Assembly: GCA_002238725.1 (NCBI GenBank)
Contig: MPMX01000039.1
Location: forward strand, 1-42,804
Reading direction: 5' to 3'
Length of the DNA stretch: 42,804 nt
DNA from: Rhodospirillaceae bacterium bin65
GTDB lineage: Bacteria; Pseudomonadota; Alphaproteobacteria; Bin65
Numbering within the stretch: position 1 is the stretch's first letter; each line of letters begins with the position of its first letter. A model generated the notes under the pieces. The model ran no database searches, was not told the DNA's origin, and saw nothing but the letters and a program-made list of their open reading frames with translations. The translations under genes were made by a program, and so were the position numbers. Below are positions 31,499 to 41,521 of this stretch, piece after piece.

Positions 31499-33774
31499 GG
31501 TTCTCCCTCAGCCGGATTCCCGTCCGCCAGATCGGTGCGCACGGCGTCTTCGACCATTCTGGCGGGCAGGGGAGGCAGGCGGCCGTCCTTCTCCTCGCCG
31601 AAATAGACGGTGGTGTGCGGGAAGGGAATTTCGATGCCATGGGCATCGAACGCCGCCTTGATGCGCCGGTTCATCTCGCGGCGCACGCCCCACTGGAAGC
31701 CCGGCCGGCATTTGAAGCGCGAACGGATGACGACGGCGCTGTCGCCCAGTTCCTGCAAGCCGGCGATTTCCAGGTCCTCGACGATGTTGTCGCGCCAGTC
31801 CGGGTCGGCGCGCAGGCCGTCGCCGACTTCCCGGATGACGGCGATCACCGCGTCGACATTCTCGCTGTAGCCGACACCGTAATCGAGCACGGCGTAGGAG
31901 TAGTCCTTGGTCAGATTCTCGACATCGCCGATCGAACTGAACGGAATGGTGTGCTTGGCGCCCGAATAGCCGCGCAGGGTCACGGAGCGGACGGAGAGAT
32001 CCTCGACAACGCCGCTGCGCCCGGCCACCGTCACGAAATCGCCGATCGCCATGCTGTCCTCGACGATGATGAAGACGCCGGTGATGACGTCTTTCACCAG
32101 GGTCTGCGCGCCGAAACCGACGGCAAGGCCGAGCACGCCGGCGCCGGCCAGCAAGGGTCCGATATCGAGGCCGATCTCAGATAGCACGATCATGCCGGCG
32201 ACCACGACGATGGCGACGAGAAGCGCCTTCTCGACCATCGGCAGCAGGGTGCGCATGCGCACCGCGCGCGAACCCTCGCCGGTCTCGTCGAGCCGCGACA
32301 GGTAGCGCGCCGCCGCCGTCTCGATGAATTCCCACAGGATAAAGGCGCCGACCGTCACCACCAGCACGACCAGTACCGTGCGGACCAGCGCCCGGCCCGC
32401 CGGAGTCTGTAACAGTTCGGCGACCCCGAAACCCCAGACGTCCAGAATGGCGAGCAGGGCGACGACCAGAATCGCGCCGAATACCGTGCGGCGCACCGCC
32501 ACGAGATAGCGGTTGGCGCGTTGCTGCAGTCCGGGGTTCTTTTCCAGCAGCGCGGCCTCGATCCGGAACAACCGGTCGAGCAGCCTTCCGGACCCGGCGA
32601 TCAGTGCCATGGCGATCAGCAGGATGACAGCACTCAACAGCGTGGCGCGCGCCAGGAATGCAAATCCGCCCTCGACATCGACCAGCCAGACGAACAGACC
32701 GGCGAGCACATAAACGATTGCGGCGACATGCCAGAGATCGCCCAGCCGTCCGACCCCCCGGCGCAAGCCCCAGGCGCCGGTCCGCGCTTCCCCGCCGCCC
32801 TCGGCCGCCTCACGCAACCTTTCGGCGACCGCCCGCCGGTTCTGCAGGATCAACGCGATCAGCATGACAGCAATGACGAGGCCGAGCAGATGAAGCAGCG
32901 CCGCATGGGCGCCCACGGGAAGATCGAAGGCTGCGAGGGCCTCGATCGCGACCGCGCCATAGACGACGGTATTGGCAAGCCGGCGCAGCCAGACAAAAAG
33001 ATAGGCGGCCGTGCCGTCGCTGAGCGGCAGCAGGCGCAAACCGCCGATGCGAGGCGCCAGCACCGCCCGGCCGACCGCCAGGATGGCGCGGGCCAGCACG
33101 AAGCCGAAGATCAGGGTGAGCGCGACACGGGCGGTCGTGGCGCCGGGCGCCAGTTGCGGCAGTACTGCGTAGGCCGCCGCGGCCAGAGCGGCGATGGGCA
33201 GCAGGTCGAGCAGGGTCCGGACGGCAAGACCGCCGGTGCGGACGGCGAGCGCCTCGCTTTCCCGGTCCTCGATCCGGCGGCGCGGCCCATGCATGAGCAG
33301 CCGCATCAGCCATTCCGCCAGCAGGCCGAGCAGGATCGCCAGTGCGGTTTTCCAGACGCCATCGACGAGCGATGCCCGCTGGCGGTCGTCGGCGAGTCGG
33401 CCGCGCAACCAGTTCCAGGCCTTGGGCAGGTCCGAGAGGACAGCGGATAGATCCTGCAGGCTGCCGGTGAGGCTGCGCGCCCGGTCGGCCAGCCGCTCCA
33501 GCAAGGCCGGCTGCGCTGGCGCCTTCGTCTTTTGCGTCGCATTCTGCGCCGCGATCAACGCCTTGAGCTGCGTCAGAAGGCGTTTGCGCTCCTGCTCGTT
33601 CTCTATGGTTGCAACGAGTTTCTCGAGTGCCGCCCGGTCGACGCCCTGCGGCGCCTTCTCCTGCGCGGCCGCCGGGCCGGCCGCCGGCCCCAGCGACAGC
33701 CAGAAGGCCAGGCAGATCGCCAGGCAGGCCGTGCCCAGCAATGGCAGGCGGTTATGGAGAAGGCGGTGGAACAT
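31495..33774 (-). CDS. Large MscS-family mechanosensitive channel
   Basis: A 759-aa inner-membrane protein. A signal-like N terminus (start ATG 33774) and a coiled, Ala/Gln-rich periplasmic stretch (about 40-110) are followed by roughly nine to eleven membrane helices and a C-terminal MscS domain: LGLAVGFGAQTLVKDVITGV (pore-lining and TM3b region), FVTVAGRSGVVEDLSVRSVT (beta domain) and a cytoplasmic alpha-beta cage ending PFPHTTVYF. Large members of this type (YbiO, YjeP, MscK) release solutes on hypo-osmotic shock. The open frame continues upstream to 34362, but overlaps arsC and pdeM and has no family support. It is divergent from the arsC-like gene. Confidence 0.9.
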   Translation of the reverse strand: MFHRLLHNRLPLLGTACLAICLAFWLSLGPAAGPAAAQEKAPQGVDRAALEKLVATIENEQERKRLLTQLKALIAAQNATQKTKAPAQPALLERLADRARSLTGSLQDLSAVLSDLPKAWNWLRGRLADDRQRASLVDGVWKTALAILLGLLAEWLMRLLMHGPRRRIEDRESEALAVRTGGLAVRTLLDLLPIAALAAAAYAVLPQLAPGATTARVALTLIFGFVLARAILAVGRAVLAPRIGGLRLLPLSDGTAAYLFVWLRRLANTVVYGAVAIEALAAFDLPVGAHAALLHLLGLVIAVMLIALILQNRRAVAERLREAAEGGGEARTGAWGLRRGVGRLGDLWHVAAIVYVLAGLFVWLVDVEGGFAFLARATLLSAVILLIAMALIAGSGRLLDRLFRIEAALLEKNPGLQQRANRYLVAVRRTVFGAILVVALLAILDVWGFGVAELLQTPAGRALVRTVLVVLVVTVGAFILWEFIETAAARYLSRLDETGEGSRAVRMRTLLPMVEKALLVAIVVVAGMIVLSEIGLDIGPLLAGAGVLGLAVGFGAQTLVKDVITGVFIIVEDSMAIGDFVTVAGRSGVVEDLSVRSVTLRGYSGAKHTIPFSSIGDVENLTKDYSYAVLDYGVGYSENVDAVIAVIREVGDGLRADPDWRDNIVEDLEIAGLQELGDSAVVIRSRFKCRPGFQWGVRREMNRRIKAAFDAHGIEIPFPHTTVYFGEEKDGRLPPLPARMVEDAVRTDLADGNPAEGEP

Positions 33775-33909
33775 GGTCCGGAACACGCGTATCTTTTCCA
33801 GGGGCTCCGGCTCGATCCGGCGGGCGCAGCATAGCAAGGGCGCCGCCGCCGGCAAACCGCCGGGAAACGGCTCGTCTTCGGCGGATTTAGGATGGAAAGG
33901 GAGTAGCGA

Positions 33910-34263
33910 ATGCCGATGTCGGTGACAATCTGGCACAACCCGCGATGCAGCAAGTCGCGCCAGACGCTCAAGTTGCTGACCGATCACGGCATAGAGCCCA
34001 CCATCGTCGAGTATATGAAGACGCCACCCAGCCCCGACGAACTGCGCGATGCTTTGGACAAGCTGGGCATGGCGCCGCGAGATCTGATGCGCCACAAGGA
34101 ACCGCCTTACAAGGCGGAGGGCCTGGACGATGCAAGCCTGGCAGACAGCGTCCTGATCCAGGCGATGCACGATCATCCGGTGCTGGTCGAGCGGCCGGTG
34201 GTGCTCGCAGACGACAAGGCAGCCCTCGGCCGACCGCCGGAACGGGTGCTGGAAATCCTGTAG
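33910..34263 (+). CDS. arsC: ArsC-family (glutaredoxin-type) arsenate reductase
   Basis: A 117-aa ArsC-fold protein with catalytic Cys13 in HNPRCSKSR, the pattern of the glutaredoxin-dependent arsenate reductases. The later LVERPVV segment has the conserved Arg. It reduces arsenate to arsenite in the cytoplasm using glutaredoxin. No arsenite pump or ArsR lies next to it, so its physiological role may be broader than arsenic resistance. A good Shine-Dalgarno (AGGGAG) precedes ATG 33910; an in-frame ATG two codons later is an alternative start. pdeM follows after 20 bases, so they may share a transcript. Confidence 0.85.
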   Translation: MPMSVTIWHNPRCSKSRQTLKLLTDHGIEPTIVEYMKTPPSPDELRDALDKLGMAPRDLMRHKEPPYKAEGLDDASLADSVLIQAMHDHPVLVERPVVLADDKAALGRPPERVLEIL

Positions 34264-34283
34264 CGCGCCGGGCCGATCCATCC

Positions 34284-35015
34284 ATGGCCGCCCCGTCGCC
34301 GATCCGGCCCGAACGGCCCGCCCGGCAATCGGCTGCCGTCGCGCTGGGCGGCGAAGCGGCACTGCTCGACGGCTCGGGCGCTCTGGCCCTGCCGGAGCGG
34401 CAGACCGTCATTTTCGCCGACCTGCATTTTGAGAAAGGCTCCGCTTTCGCCGAACGCGGCGCCCTGCTGCCGCCCTACGACAGTGCGGCCACCCTGGACC
34501 GGATGGAAGCGGTGCTGGCCTTGCATGCGCCGGCCCGGGTCGTCTGCCTCGGCGACAGCTTCCACGATACCGGCGGCGGCGGCCGGATGGCGGGGCCGCT
34601 TTCCGGACGGCTGCGCCGCCTGGCAGACCGCTACGACTGGGTCTGGATTACCGGCAACCACGATCCCGAGATTCCGGAAAATGCCGGCGGCAATGCAGTC
34701 CGGGAATACGGCGTCGGCAATCTGCTGTTCCTGCATGAACCGGAAGGGAAATCGGCCGGCTTGGAGGTCTGCGGCCATTTTCACCCCAAGGCCCGCATCA
34801 GGGCCGGGCCGCGGCGCATCACCCGGCCATGTTTCGTGGGCGACGACAGGCTCCTGATCCTGCCGTCCTTCGGCGCCTATACCGGCGGTCTCGACATCAT
34901 GAGCCCGGCGGTCGCCGGCCTTTTCCCCGGCGCATTCACGGCATGGCTGATCAGCAATGGCTCAGTTTACGCCTTTCCTTCCGACCGGACGCGGTTCCTG
35001 CCGTTCGAAAACTGA
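34284..35015 (+). CDS. pdeM: Calcineurin-like phosphoesterase PdeM (ligase-associated type)
   Basis: A 243-aa metallophosphoesterase. The metal-binding motifs appear in order: FADLHFEKGS, CLGDSFHDTGGG, TGNHDPEIP, and GHFHPKARI near the end. This set, with the FEKGSAFAERG segment, matches PdeM (ligase-associated DNA damage response endonuclease), a manganese-dependent nuclease. Usually it is encoded with an ATP-dependent ligase, exonuclease and helicase; none of these is in the window. The start ATG 34284 gives the usual N terminus. The long frame reaching back to 33945 overlaps arsC and is discarded. Confidence 0.88.
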   Translation: MAAPSPIRPERPARQSAAVALGGEAALLDGSGALALPERQTVIFADLHFEKGSAFAERGALLPPYDSAATLDRMEAVLALHAPARVVCLGDSFHDTGGGGRMAGPLSGRLRRLADRYDWVWITGNHDPEIPENAGGNAVREYGVGNLLFLHEPEGKSAGLEVCGHFHPKARIRAGPRRITRPCFVGDDRLLILPSFGAYTGGLDIMSPAVAGLFPGAFTAWLISNGSVYAFPSDRTRFLPFEN

Positions 35016-35165
35016 TGCCGGTCGTCGCTCGCCGCCGCTCCGGGCGGCATTGGGAATTGCCGGGCACAGGCATGCATCCCGGCCGCAGGCGCATGCGGTG
35101 GCGGGGATGCCCAGAGCAGGTAAAGCCTGCTATGAACGAAAGGGCCGAACCGTGCGGCTGACCGA
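35016..35165 (+). promoter_or_regulatory. Structured leader before the MFS gene
   Basis: Two hairpins lie in this 150-base gap. One joins GCATCCC near 35076 with GGGATGC near 35103 and has an inner CCGCA...TGCGG stem. The other is AGCAGG, loop TAAAG, CCTGCT (35114-35130). They may form a leader or a terminator for pdeM. No known riboswitch signature was recognised. Confidence 0.35.
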
Positions 35166-36425
35166 TTGAGGAACTCCCGCTTGGCCGTCAACCCCAACAG
35201 GATCTCGCCATCCGCCGCTGCCGCCGCGCCCGGCCGCGACGGCGCCGTGATCGGCCTGGTCTGTTCGGCGCATTTCTTCAGCCATTTCTATATTTTCGCG
35301 ATTCCGCCCATGCTGCCCCTGATCAAGGCGGACCTGGGGGTCACCTACACCGAGATGGGCCTTCTGCTCACGCTGTTCAGCCTGGCATCGGGGGCGTCGC
35401 AGTACTTCATGGGCGTGCTGGTCGATCGGATCGGCGCGCGCTGGGTGTTGACCGGCGGCATGACGCTGCTGGCCTCCGCCATCGCCATGATGGGCGTTGT
35501 GCCGGTCTACGGCGCCCTGGCCGCGTTTGCGCTGGCGGCGGGCCTCGGCAACAGCGTGTTCCACCCGGCAGACTACACGATCCTCGGCGCGCGGGTCCGG
35601 CCCGGCCGGGTCGGCCGGGCGTTCAGCCTGCACACCTTTTCCGGCATGGCCGGTTTCACGGCGGCGCCCATCGCCATGACCGTAATGGCGACCGCCTGGG
35701 ACTGGCGCACGGCCTTCGTTATCGCCGGTGCCGCCGGCCTGCTGGTTGTCGCCGTGCTGATGAGCCAGATGCATCTGCTGGACGACCGGCACGGCGAGGA
35801 GCCGGCCCTGGCCAAGGCGCCGGCCGGGCTCGGCCTGCGCACCATCGTCTCGCCGCCTGTCCTGTTCATGTTCCTGTTCTTCTTCGTCATTGCCATGGTG
35901 GCGATGGGTATGAGCGGCTTTATGCCCGCGGCACTCAAGACCCAGTTCGGCATGAGCCTGGTTGACGCCAACCTGATCCTGACCGGCTTTCTGGCGGCCA
36001 CAGGGGTGGGTGTGTTGTTCGGCGGCTTCGTGGCCGACCGGCTGCAGCGGCTGGATGTCGTCGCCGCGGTCGGATTCGCCGGGGCGGCGGCGGCATTGGT
36101 GATCGTGGCGCTGGTCCCGCTGCCTTACCCGGCGATCCTCACGGTCTTCCTTTTTGCCGGTTTCATGATCGGCATGATCTCGCCGTCGCGGGACATGATG
36201 GTGCGCAATATCTCGCCGCCCGGCGCCAGCGGCCGGGTCTTCGGCTTCGTCAGCATGGGCCTCGATCTCGGGGGCGTGGCGGCGCCGATCCTGTTCGGCT
36301 GGCTGATGGACCGCGGCCTGCCGGAGGGAATCTTCATCGGCGCTGCGGCGGTCCTGCTGCTGGCGATCGTGGCCGGCTTCGGCGCCAATCGGTACGTCCC
36401 GCGCCCGGCCGCAGCGGCGGAATAG
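35166..36425 (+). CDS. MFS transporter
   Basis: A 419-aa permease with about 12 membrane helices. Motif A appears as GVLVDRIGARWVL after helix 2, and a related loop FVADRLQRLDVV lies at the start of the second half. The start codon is uncertain: TTG 35166 or TTG 35181 are in frame ahead of the first helix (DGAVIGLVCSAHFFSHFYIF). The fold fits a proton-driven exporter or carboxylate/drug permease in the inner membrane; the substrate is unknown. Intergenic hairpins precede it, and the CHAD gene is convergent, 18 bases beyond its stop. Confidence 0.85.
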   Translation: MRNSRLAVNPNRISPSAAAAAPGRDGAVIGLVCSAHFFSHFYIFAIPPMLPLIKADLGVTYTEMGLLLTLFSLASGASQYFMGVLVDRIGARWVLTGGMTLLASAIAMMGVVPVYGALAAFALAAGLGNSVFHPADYTILGARVRPGRVGRAFSLHTFSGMAGFTAAPIAMTVMATAWDWRTAFVIAGAAGLLVVAVLMSQMHLLDDRHGEEPALAKAPAGLGLRTIVSPPVLFMFLFFFVIAMVAMGMSGFMPAALKTQFGMSLVDANLILTGFLAATGVGVLFGGFVADRLQRLDVVAAVGFAGAAAALVIVALVPLPYPAILTVFLFAGFMIGMISPSRDMMVRNISPPGASGRVFGFVSMGLDLGGVAAPILFGWLMDRGLPEGIFIGAAAVLLLAIVAGFGANRYVPRPAAAAE

Positions 36426-36443
36426 GCGACCGCGCCGGCCCGG

Positions 36444-37457
36444 TCAACCGGACGCGGGTCGGCCTGCTGCGGCCCGTGCCGGTAAATCCGGGGCCGAATC
36501 CGGGGCCGAACCCGCGGTCACATATCGGTTCATGCCGATGTTCCACAGGCCGGCAAGATGGCCGATGGTTTCGTCTTCCGACGGAAATCCGGTCTCTTCG
36601 GCCGTTGCCATGGTTTCGGCCTGAACCGCCGAACGGCGGCGGTCGAGCATCGCCGCAAAGCGCCGCCGCGTCTTCATCCGCGCGAAGGCCGGGTCGCTGC
36701 CGACCCGCGCCCGGACGACCGCCAGATCGTGGTCCAGGCCGAGCAGGTCGCCGAGGCGCCAGAGCGCCACGATGCGCGCGTCCAGTGTCCGCGGCGCCAG
36801 CTTTCTCAGGATGCGCAGGTGGTTGCGGTGATACTTGATGCGCTTGCGCCATTCGTGCAGGGCAAAGACGGTGCCGGTGCGCCCGACCTCTTCGGCGGCG
36901 GCGAGCACCCGGCCGTAGGTATTGCGCAAACCCGGCTCCAGCGCTTCGAAACCCCCGGCCCGGAAGCTCCAGTCGGCGATTCCCAGGCGAAATTTAAGCA
37001 GCAGCCAGTGCGCTTCTTCGAGCCGGCCCGCCAGGTCTTCGCCGTCAGCGGCGAGCATTGCCAGCCGCAGCCGGGTCATGCCGGCGCGAATCGGCCCGAA
37101 GCGGCGGCCGTCGAAGCCCCGCGGCCCAGACCGGGCGAACGCCGCCATCTCCCGGTCATAGACCGCCAGGGTGACATCGGCGTCGCGCAGACCGGAAAAG
37201 GCCGCTGCAATATCCCGGAGTTCGGCGTTGGCCGGCCTGTACAGCCCGGCCTCCTCCAGCGGGCCGCGCACCAGCCGCAAGACGGCGCGCACCTTCTTGC
37301 AGCGTTTGCGCATGGCGTAGACCGCCTCCGGTCGCGGCACGGCATCGTCCTCGATCGTGGCGAGGGCGCGGTCGAGCTGTTCCAGCGCGATCCGCTGGAC
37401 CGCGTCGGACACCGGTTCGGCCGGGAGAATGGCGTAGGGCAAGCTGGACGCCCACAT
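36444..37457 (-). CDS. CHAD domain protein
   Basis: A 337-aa helical protein with the CHAD domain (conserved histidine alpha-helical domain): VYAMRKRCKKVRAVLRLVRG near the start of the domain, GLRDADVTLAVYDREM, and a second repeat with LHEWRKRIKYHRNHLRIL and LGLDHDLAVVRA. Basic and His residues of CHAD domains bind inorganic polyphosphate. CHAD proteins attach to polyphosphate granules. I start at ATG 37457, giving MWASSLPYAILP as in shorter family members; the frame continues to 37532. A 12-base tandem repeat sits near its C terminus (36487-36510). No CYTH domain is present. Confidence 0.85.
   Translation of the reverse strand: MWASSLPYAILPAEPVSDAVQRIALEQLDRALATIEDDAVPRPEAVYAMRKRCKKVRAVLRLVRGPLEEAGLYRPANAELRDIAAAFSGLRDADVTLAVYDREMAAFARSGPRGFDGRRFGPIRAGMTRLRLAMLAADGEDLAGRLEEAHWLLLKFRLGIADWSFRAGGFEALEPGLRNTYGRVLAAAEEVGRTGTVFALHEWRKRIKYHRNHLRILRKLAPRTLDARIVALWRLGDLLGLDHDLAVVRARVGSDPAFARMKTRRRFAAMLDRRRSAVQAETMATAEETGFPSEDETIGHLAGLWNIGMNRYVTAGSAPDSAPDLPARAAAGRPASG
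36487..36510. repeat. 12-bp tandem duplication in the CHAD gene
   Basis: TCCGGGGCCGAA occurs twice in a row. It encodes the repeated residues Ser-Ala-Pro-Asp or a similar four-residue unit in the C-terminal tail, without shifting the frame. Confidence 0.7.
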
Positions 37458-37577
37458 GGTCGGATGGAGGCCCGATCTTACCATACCGGCGTGCCGCTGC
37501 GACAGCACACACGCCGAGGTGCGCGCCGCCAAATCCGCGAAGCGGTGCGGCTTCGGAAAATGTCCGCGTTACCCACG

Positions 37578-37607
37578 AAAAAGGCCCGCACCGGGGTGCG
37601 GGCCTTT
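37578..37607 (-). terminator. Intrinsic terminator of groES-groEL
   Basis: A perfect 12-bp stem (AAAGGCCCGCAC at 37580-37591, GTGCGGGCCTTT at 37596-37607, loop CGGG). Read on the minus strand it is followed by a run of T (AAAAA on the plus strand at 37578-37582), 40 bases after the groEL stop. Confidence 0.9.
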
Positions 37608-37647
37608 GTCTTCGAGCCGTCTTGCGACAGCGCCGGAGGGCAGGGAC

Positions 37648-39372
<1,725 letters not shown>

Positions 39373-39402
39373 TCAGTATCCGGATACCGGATCCCCAGGG
39401 GG

Positions 39403-39717
39403 TCAGGCGGCCTTCTGGATCTGCGCGCCTTCCTCGATGATGCCGAGGATGTCGCTCTCCTTCATGATCAGCAGTTCTTCGCCGTCGATCTTGACCTCGG
39501 TGCCGGACCATTTGCCGAACAGGATGCGGTCGCCGGCCTTGACGTCGAGCGGGGAAACCTCGCCCTTGTCGTTTTTGGCGCCGGCGCCGGCGGCGACGAT
39601 CTCGCCTTCCATCGGCTTTTCCTTGGCCGTATCCGGAATGATGATGCCGCCGGACGTCGTCTCCTCTTCGTCCAGACGGCGCACCAGCACACGGTCGTGC
39701 AGGGGACGGAATTTCAT
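39403..39717 (-). CDS. groES: Co-chaperonin GroES
   Basis: A 104-aa GroES, which caps the GroEL chamber. The opening [19 protein letters not shown], the mobile-loop [14 protein letters not shown] and the end strand [17 protein letters not shown] are all as in the family. A good AAGGAGG Shine-Dalgarno precedes ATG 39717. groEL follows 111 bases downstream. The C-terminal tail of about ten residues ([10 protein letters not shown]) is somewhat longer than in many GroES. Heat-shock control is indicated by the CIRCE element and promoter upstream. Confidence 0.97.
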   Translation of the reverse strand: MKFRPLHDRVLVRRLDEEETTSGGIIIPDTAKEKPMEGEIVAAGAGAKNDKGEVSPLDVKAGDRILFGKWSGTEVKIDGEELLIMKESDILGIIEEGAQIQKAA

Positions 39718-39820
39718 GAATTGCCTCCTTTCAGAAACAATGTCGCGTTGAATTGCGAATGGGTGAGTTCCGGTGAAACCGGGGACGGCGTTTCGGTCGC
39801 GCTGCCGGTCGGGCCAGTTG

Positions 39821-39847
39821 TTGGCACTCCTTTCCGACGAGTGCTAA
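39821..39847 (-). promoter_or_regulatory. CIRCE operator (HrcA-binding site)
   Basis: TTGGCACTC, nine bases, GAGTGCTAA. This differs from the consensus TTAGCACTC-N9-GAGTGCTAA at one base. CIRCE is bound by the repressor HrcA, which releases on heat shock. It lies about 104 bases upstream of the groES start, between promoter and gene. Confidence 0.95.
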
Positions 39848-39862
39848 CGCCGTTGCGAGGTC

Positions 39863-39890
39863 CATTTAGGGGAACGGCCCGTCCTGTCAA
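39863..39890 (-). promoter_or_regulatory. groES-groEL promoter (sigma-32/sigma-70-like)
   Basis: On the minus strand CTTGACA (TTGACA at 39885-39890) is followed by 16 bases and TAAATG (39863-39868), preceded by CCCC. The CTTGA...CCCCTAAAT pattern partly fits an RpoH (sigma-32) promoter as well as a vegetative one. CIRCE lies just downstream. Confidence 0.6.
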
Positions 39891-40029
39891 GGCTGGGATT
39901 CGTAATATCCCGCCGCATCGGCCAGTCCGTCGCAGCAGCAACCGGCATGACGGGCGGCTTCCAATTCCCTACACATGCTGCCAGCGGCGCGCTTTCGGCG
40001 AGGCAGCGAGACTTGCAGGAGAAATTTTC

Positions 40030-41115
40030 ATGACCATTCGCACGACCACGGACGCCGGGCGGGCCGGCTATGCGGAGCAGTTTTATCCGAACGCCGAATC
40101 CCTGGGTCCGGACGAGATGCGGATCACGGCGCTCGGCACCGGCCGGCCTTTCCTGCGCCGCTCCCAGGCCAATGCCTCGTGGCTGGTCGAGCTCGGCAAC
40201 GGCGACCGGTTCGTGTTCGATTTCGGCTTCGGCAGCCAGATGAATTTCACGGCGCTGGAAATTCCCTACAACGACATCACCGCCTGGTTCGCCACCCATC
40301 TGCATACCGACCATGTCGGCGATTTCGGCCAGGTGTGGATCGGCAGCTGGGCCGGCGGCCGGCTCAAGCCGCTGGTCGTCTATGGCCCGTCGAGCGACCG
40401 GCCGGAATACGGCTTCCGGCACTTCGTCGAAAAGCAGATGGAGAGTTACCGCTGGGACACCGACACCCGCGTCGGCTTCCTGCCGGCGGTCGGCGCCGAG
40501 GTCGAAATCAACGAGTTCGACTATGCGAAGGTTCACACGGTCTTCGAAAAGAACGGCGTGACGATCACCAGCTTTCCGGCCGTGCACATCTATGACGGGC
40601 CGGTCAGCCTGAAGCTGGAATGGAACGGCCTCAGCTTCGTCTATTCCGGCGATACGACGCCGAGCAGCTTCATGGTCGATAACGCCAGAGGCGTCGACGT
40701 GCTGGTGCACGAGACCTTCAACACCGTCGGCCAGCTCATGGAGCGCTCGGGCTACGACGAGCGCACGGCCCGCGGCATCGGCACCATCGCCCACTCGGAT
40801 CCCGGCGAGGCGGCCTGGGTCATCGCCCAGTGCGATCCCCGCCTGTTCGTCGCCTTCCATTTCTTCAACGATTTCGATACCGCCGGCGAGATGGAGGCCG
40901 AGATCCGCAAGCACTGGCAGGGCAAGCTGGCGCTGGCGACCGATTTCATGGTGATCAACGTGACGAAGGAACATGTCGTCACCCGCATGGCCATGGTTTC
41001 CGACCATGTCTGGCCCAACAAGGCGCGCCACGAGGGCTTCGGCAAGGCCGAGCGCAAGGAACGCATGGTCATGTCCGACTGGTTGCGCGAGACGCAGGTC
41101 TTTCCGAAATTCTGA
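40030..41115 (+). CDS. MBL-fold metallo-hydrolase
   Basis: A 361-aa metallo-beta-lactamase-fold protein. The zinc motif HxHxDH is FATHLHTDHVGDFG (His90, His92, Asp94, His95). Later ligands appear in SFPAVHIYDGP, in FVYSGDTTPS and in a C-terminal AFHFFND. It resembles a widespread proteobacterial group sometimes labelled GntH-like, and it is also related to RNase Z-like and arylsulfatase-type MBL proteins; I cannot choose a substrate. ATG 40030 has an AGGAG Shine-Dalgarno ten bases upstream. The frame continues further up to 39349 over groES but that part is not coding. It faces an Spx/ArsC-like gene convergently. Confidence 0.85.
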   Translation: MTIRTTTDAGRAGYAEQFYPNAESLGPDEMRITALGTGRPFLRRSQANASWLVELGNGDRFVFDFGFGSQMNFTALEIPYNDITAWFATHLHTDHVGDFGQVWIGSWAGGRLKPLVVYGPSSDRPEYGFRHFVEKQMESYRWDTDTRVGFLPAVGAEVEINEFDYAKVHTVFEKNGVTITSFPAVHIYDGPVSLKLEWNGLSFVYSGDTTPSSFMVDNARGVDVLVHETFNTVGQLMERSGYDERTARGIGTIAHSDPGEAAWVIAQCDPRLFVAFHFFNDFDTAGEMEAEIRKHWQGKLALATDFMVINVTKEHVVTRMAMVSDHVWPNKARHEGFGKAERKERMVMSDWLRETQVFPKF

Positions 41116-41117
41116 GC

Positions 41118-41149
41118 GCGTCCTTCGAGGCAGCCGTCTCGAGGGACGC
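41118..41149. terminator. Long hairpin between convergent genes
   Basis: GCGTCC-T-TCGAG pairs with CTCGA-G-GGACGC (12 bp counting a G-T wobble, 8-base loop). It fills the whole gap between two convergent stops. Its sequence resembles the CGTCCTTCGAG-type dispersed palindromes of alphaproteobacteria, and it may work as a bidirectional terminator or RNA stabiliser. Confidence 0.55.
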
Positions 41150-41151
41150 TC

Positions 41152-41505
41152 TTACAAGACGGCCTGCAGGGCGGCGCGCACGTCCTTGCTCCAGCCGATC
41201 GCGATCGTGCCGCGGGTGGCGTCGATGACCGGCCGCTTGATCAGGGTCGGGTGGCTCTTCAGGAGCGCCTTGGCCTGCGCGGCGTCGAGGCCGGTTTTCG
41301 CACTGTCCGGCAGTTCGCGCCAGGTCCGGCTGTTCCTGTTCAGCAGTCTCTCCCAGCCGGCGGCGGCAATCCACGCGTCGAGTTCCGCGTCGGAGAAGCC
41401 GTCGGCGCGCAGGTCGCGAAACTCGTATCGGAAGTCGCGCTCTTCCAGATAGCGCCGGGCGGCGCGGCAGCTGTTGCAGGTCTTGAGGCCGTACAGGATG
41501 ACCAT
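41152..41505 (-). CDS. Spx/ArsC-family protein
   Basis: A 117-aa thioredoxin-fold protein of the ArsC/Spx family. The redox motif is C10-N-S-C13 in YGLKTCNSCRAARR, followed by the FRDLRADG strand and the LIKRPVID segment with its conserved Arg. Such proteins (for example YffB) are mostly uncharacterised; the CxxC form differs from the single-Cys arsenate reductase at 33910. I start at ATG 41505, which has a GAGGAA Shine-Dalgarno; the frame to 41592 adds unrelated residues overlapping the histidine kinase gene. It lies 16 bases after the kinase stop, on the same strand, so it may be the tail of that operon. Confidence 0.85.
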   Translation of the reverse strand: MVILYGLKTCNSCRAARRYLEERDFRYEFRDLRADGFSDAELDAWIAAAGWERLLNRNSRTWRELPDSAKTGLDAAQAKALLKSHPTLIKRPVIDATRGTIAIGWSKDVRAALQAVL

Positions 41506-41521
41506 ATCGGCATTTCCTCGC

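Larger units (their letters stand above)
39718..40029. other. groES upstream control region
   Basis: This 312-base gap holds the CIRCE operator (39821-39847) and a heat-shock-like promoter (39863-39890) for groES-groEL. The right part (39900-40029) carries the leader of the divergent MBL-fold gene, with an AGGAG Shine-Dalgarno at 40016-40020. No coding frame is supported. Confidence 0.75.

Noticed and set aside
33775..34362. A 955-aa form of the mechanosensitive channel
   Set aside because: The extra 196 residues overlap arsC and pdeM on the other strand and do not look like a signal or membrane region. ATG 33774 gives the signal-like start.
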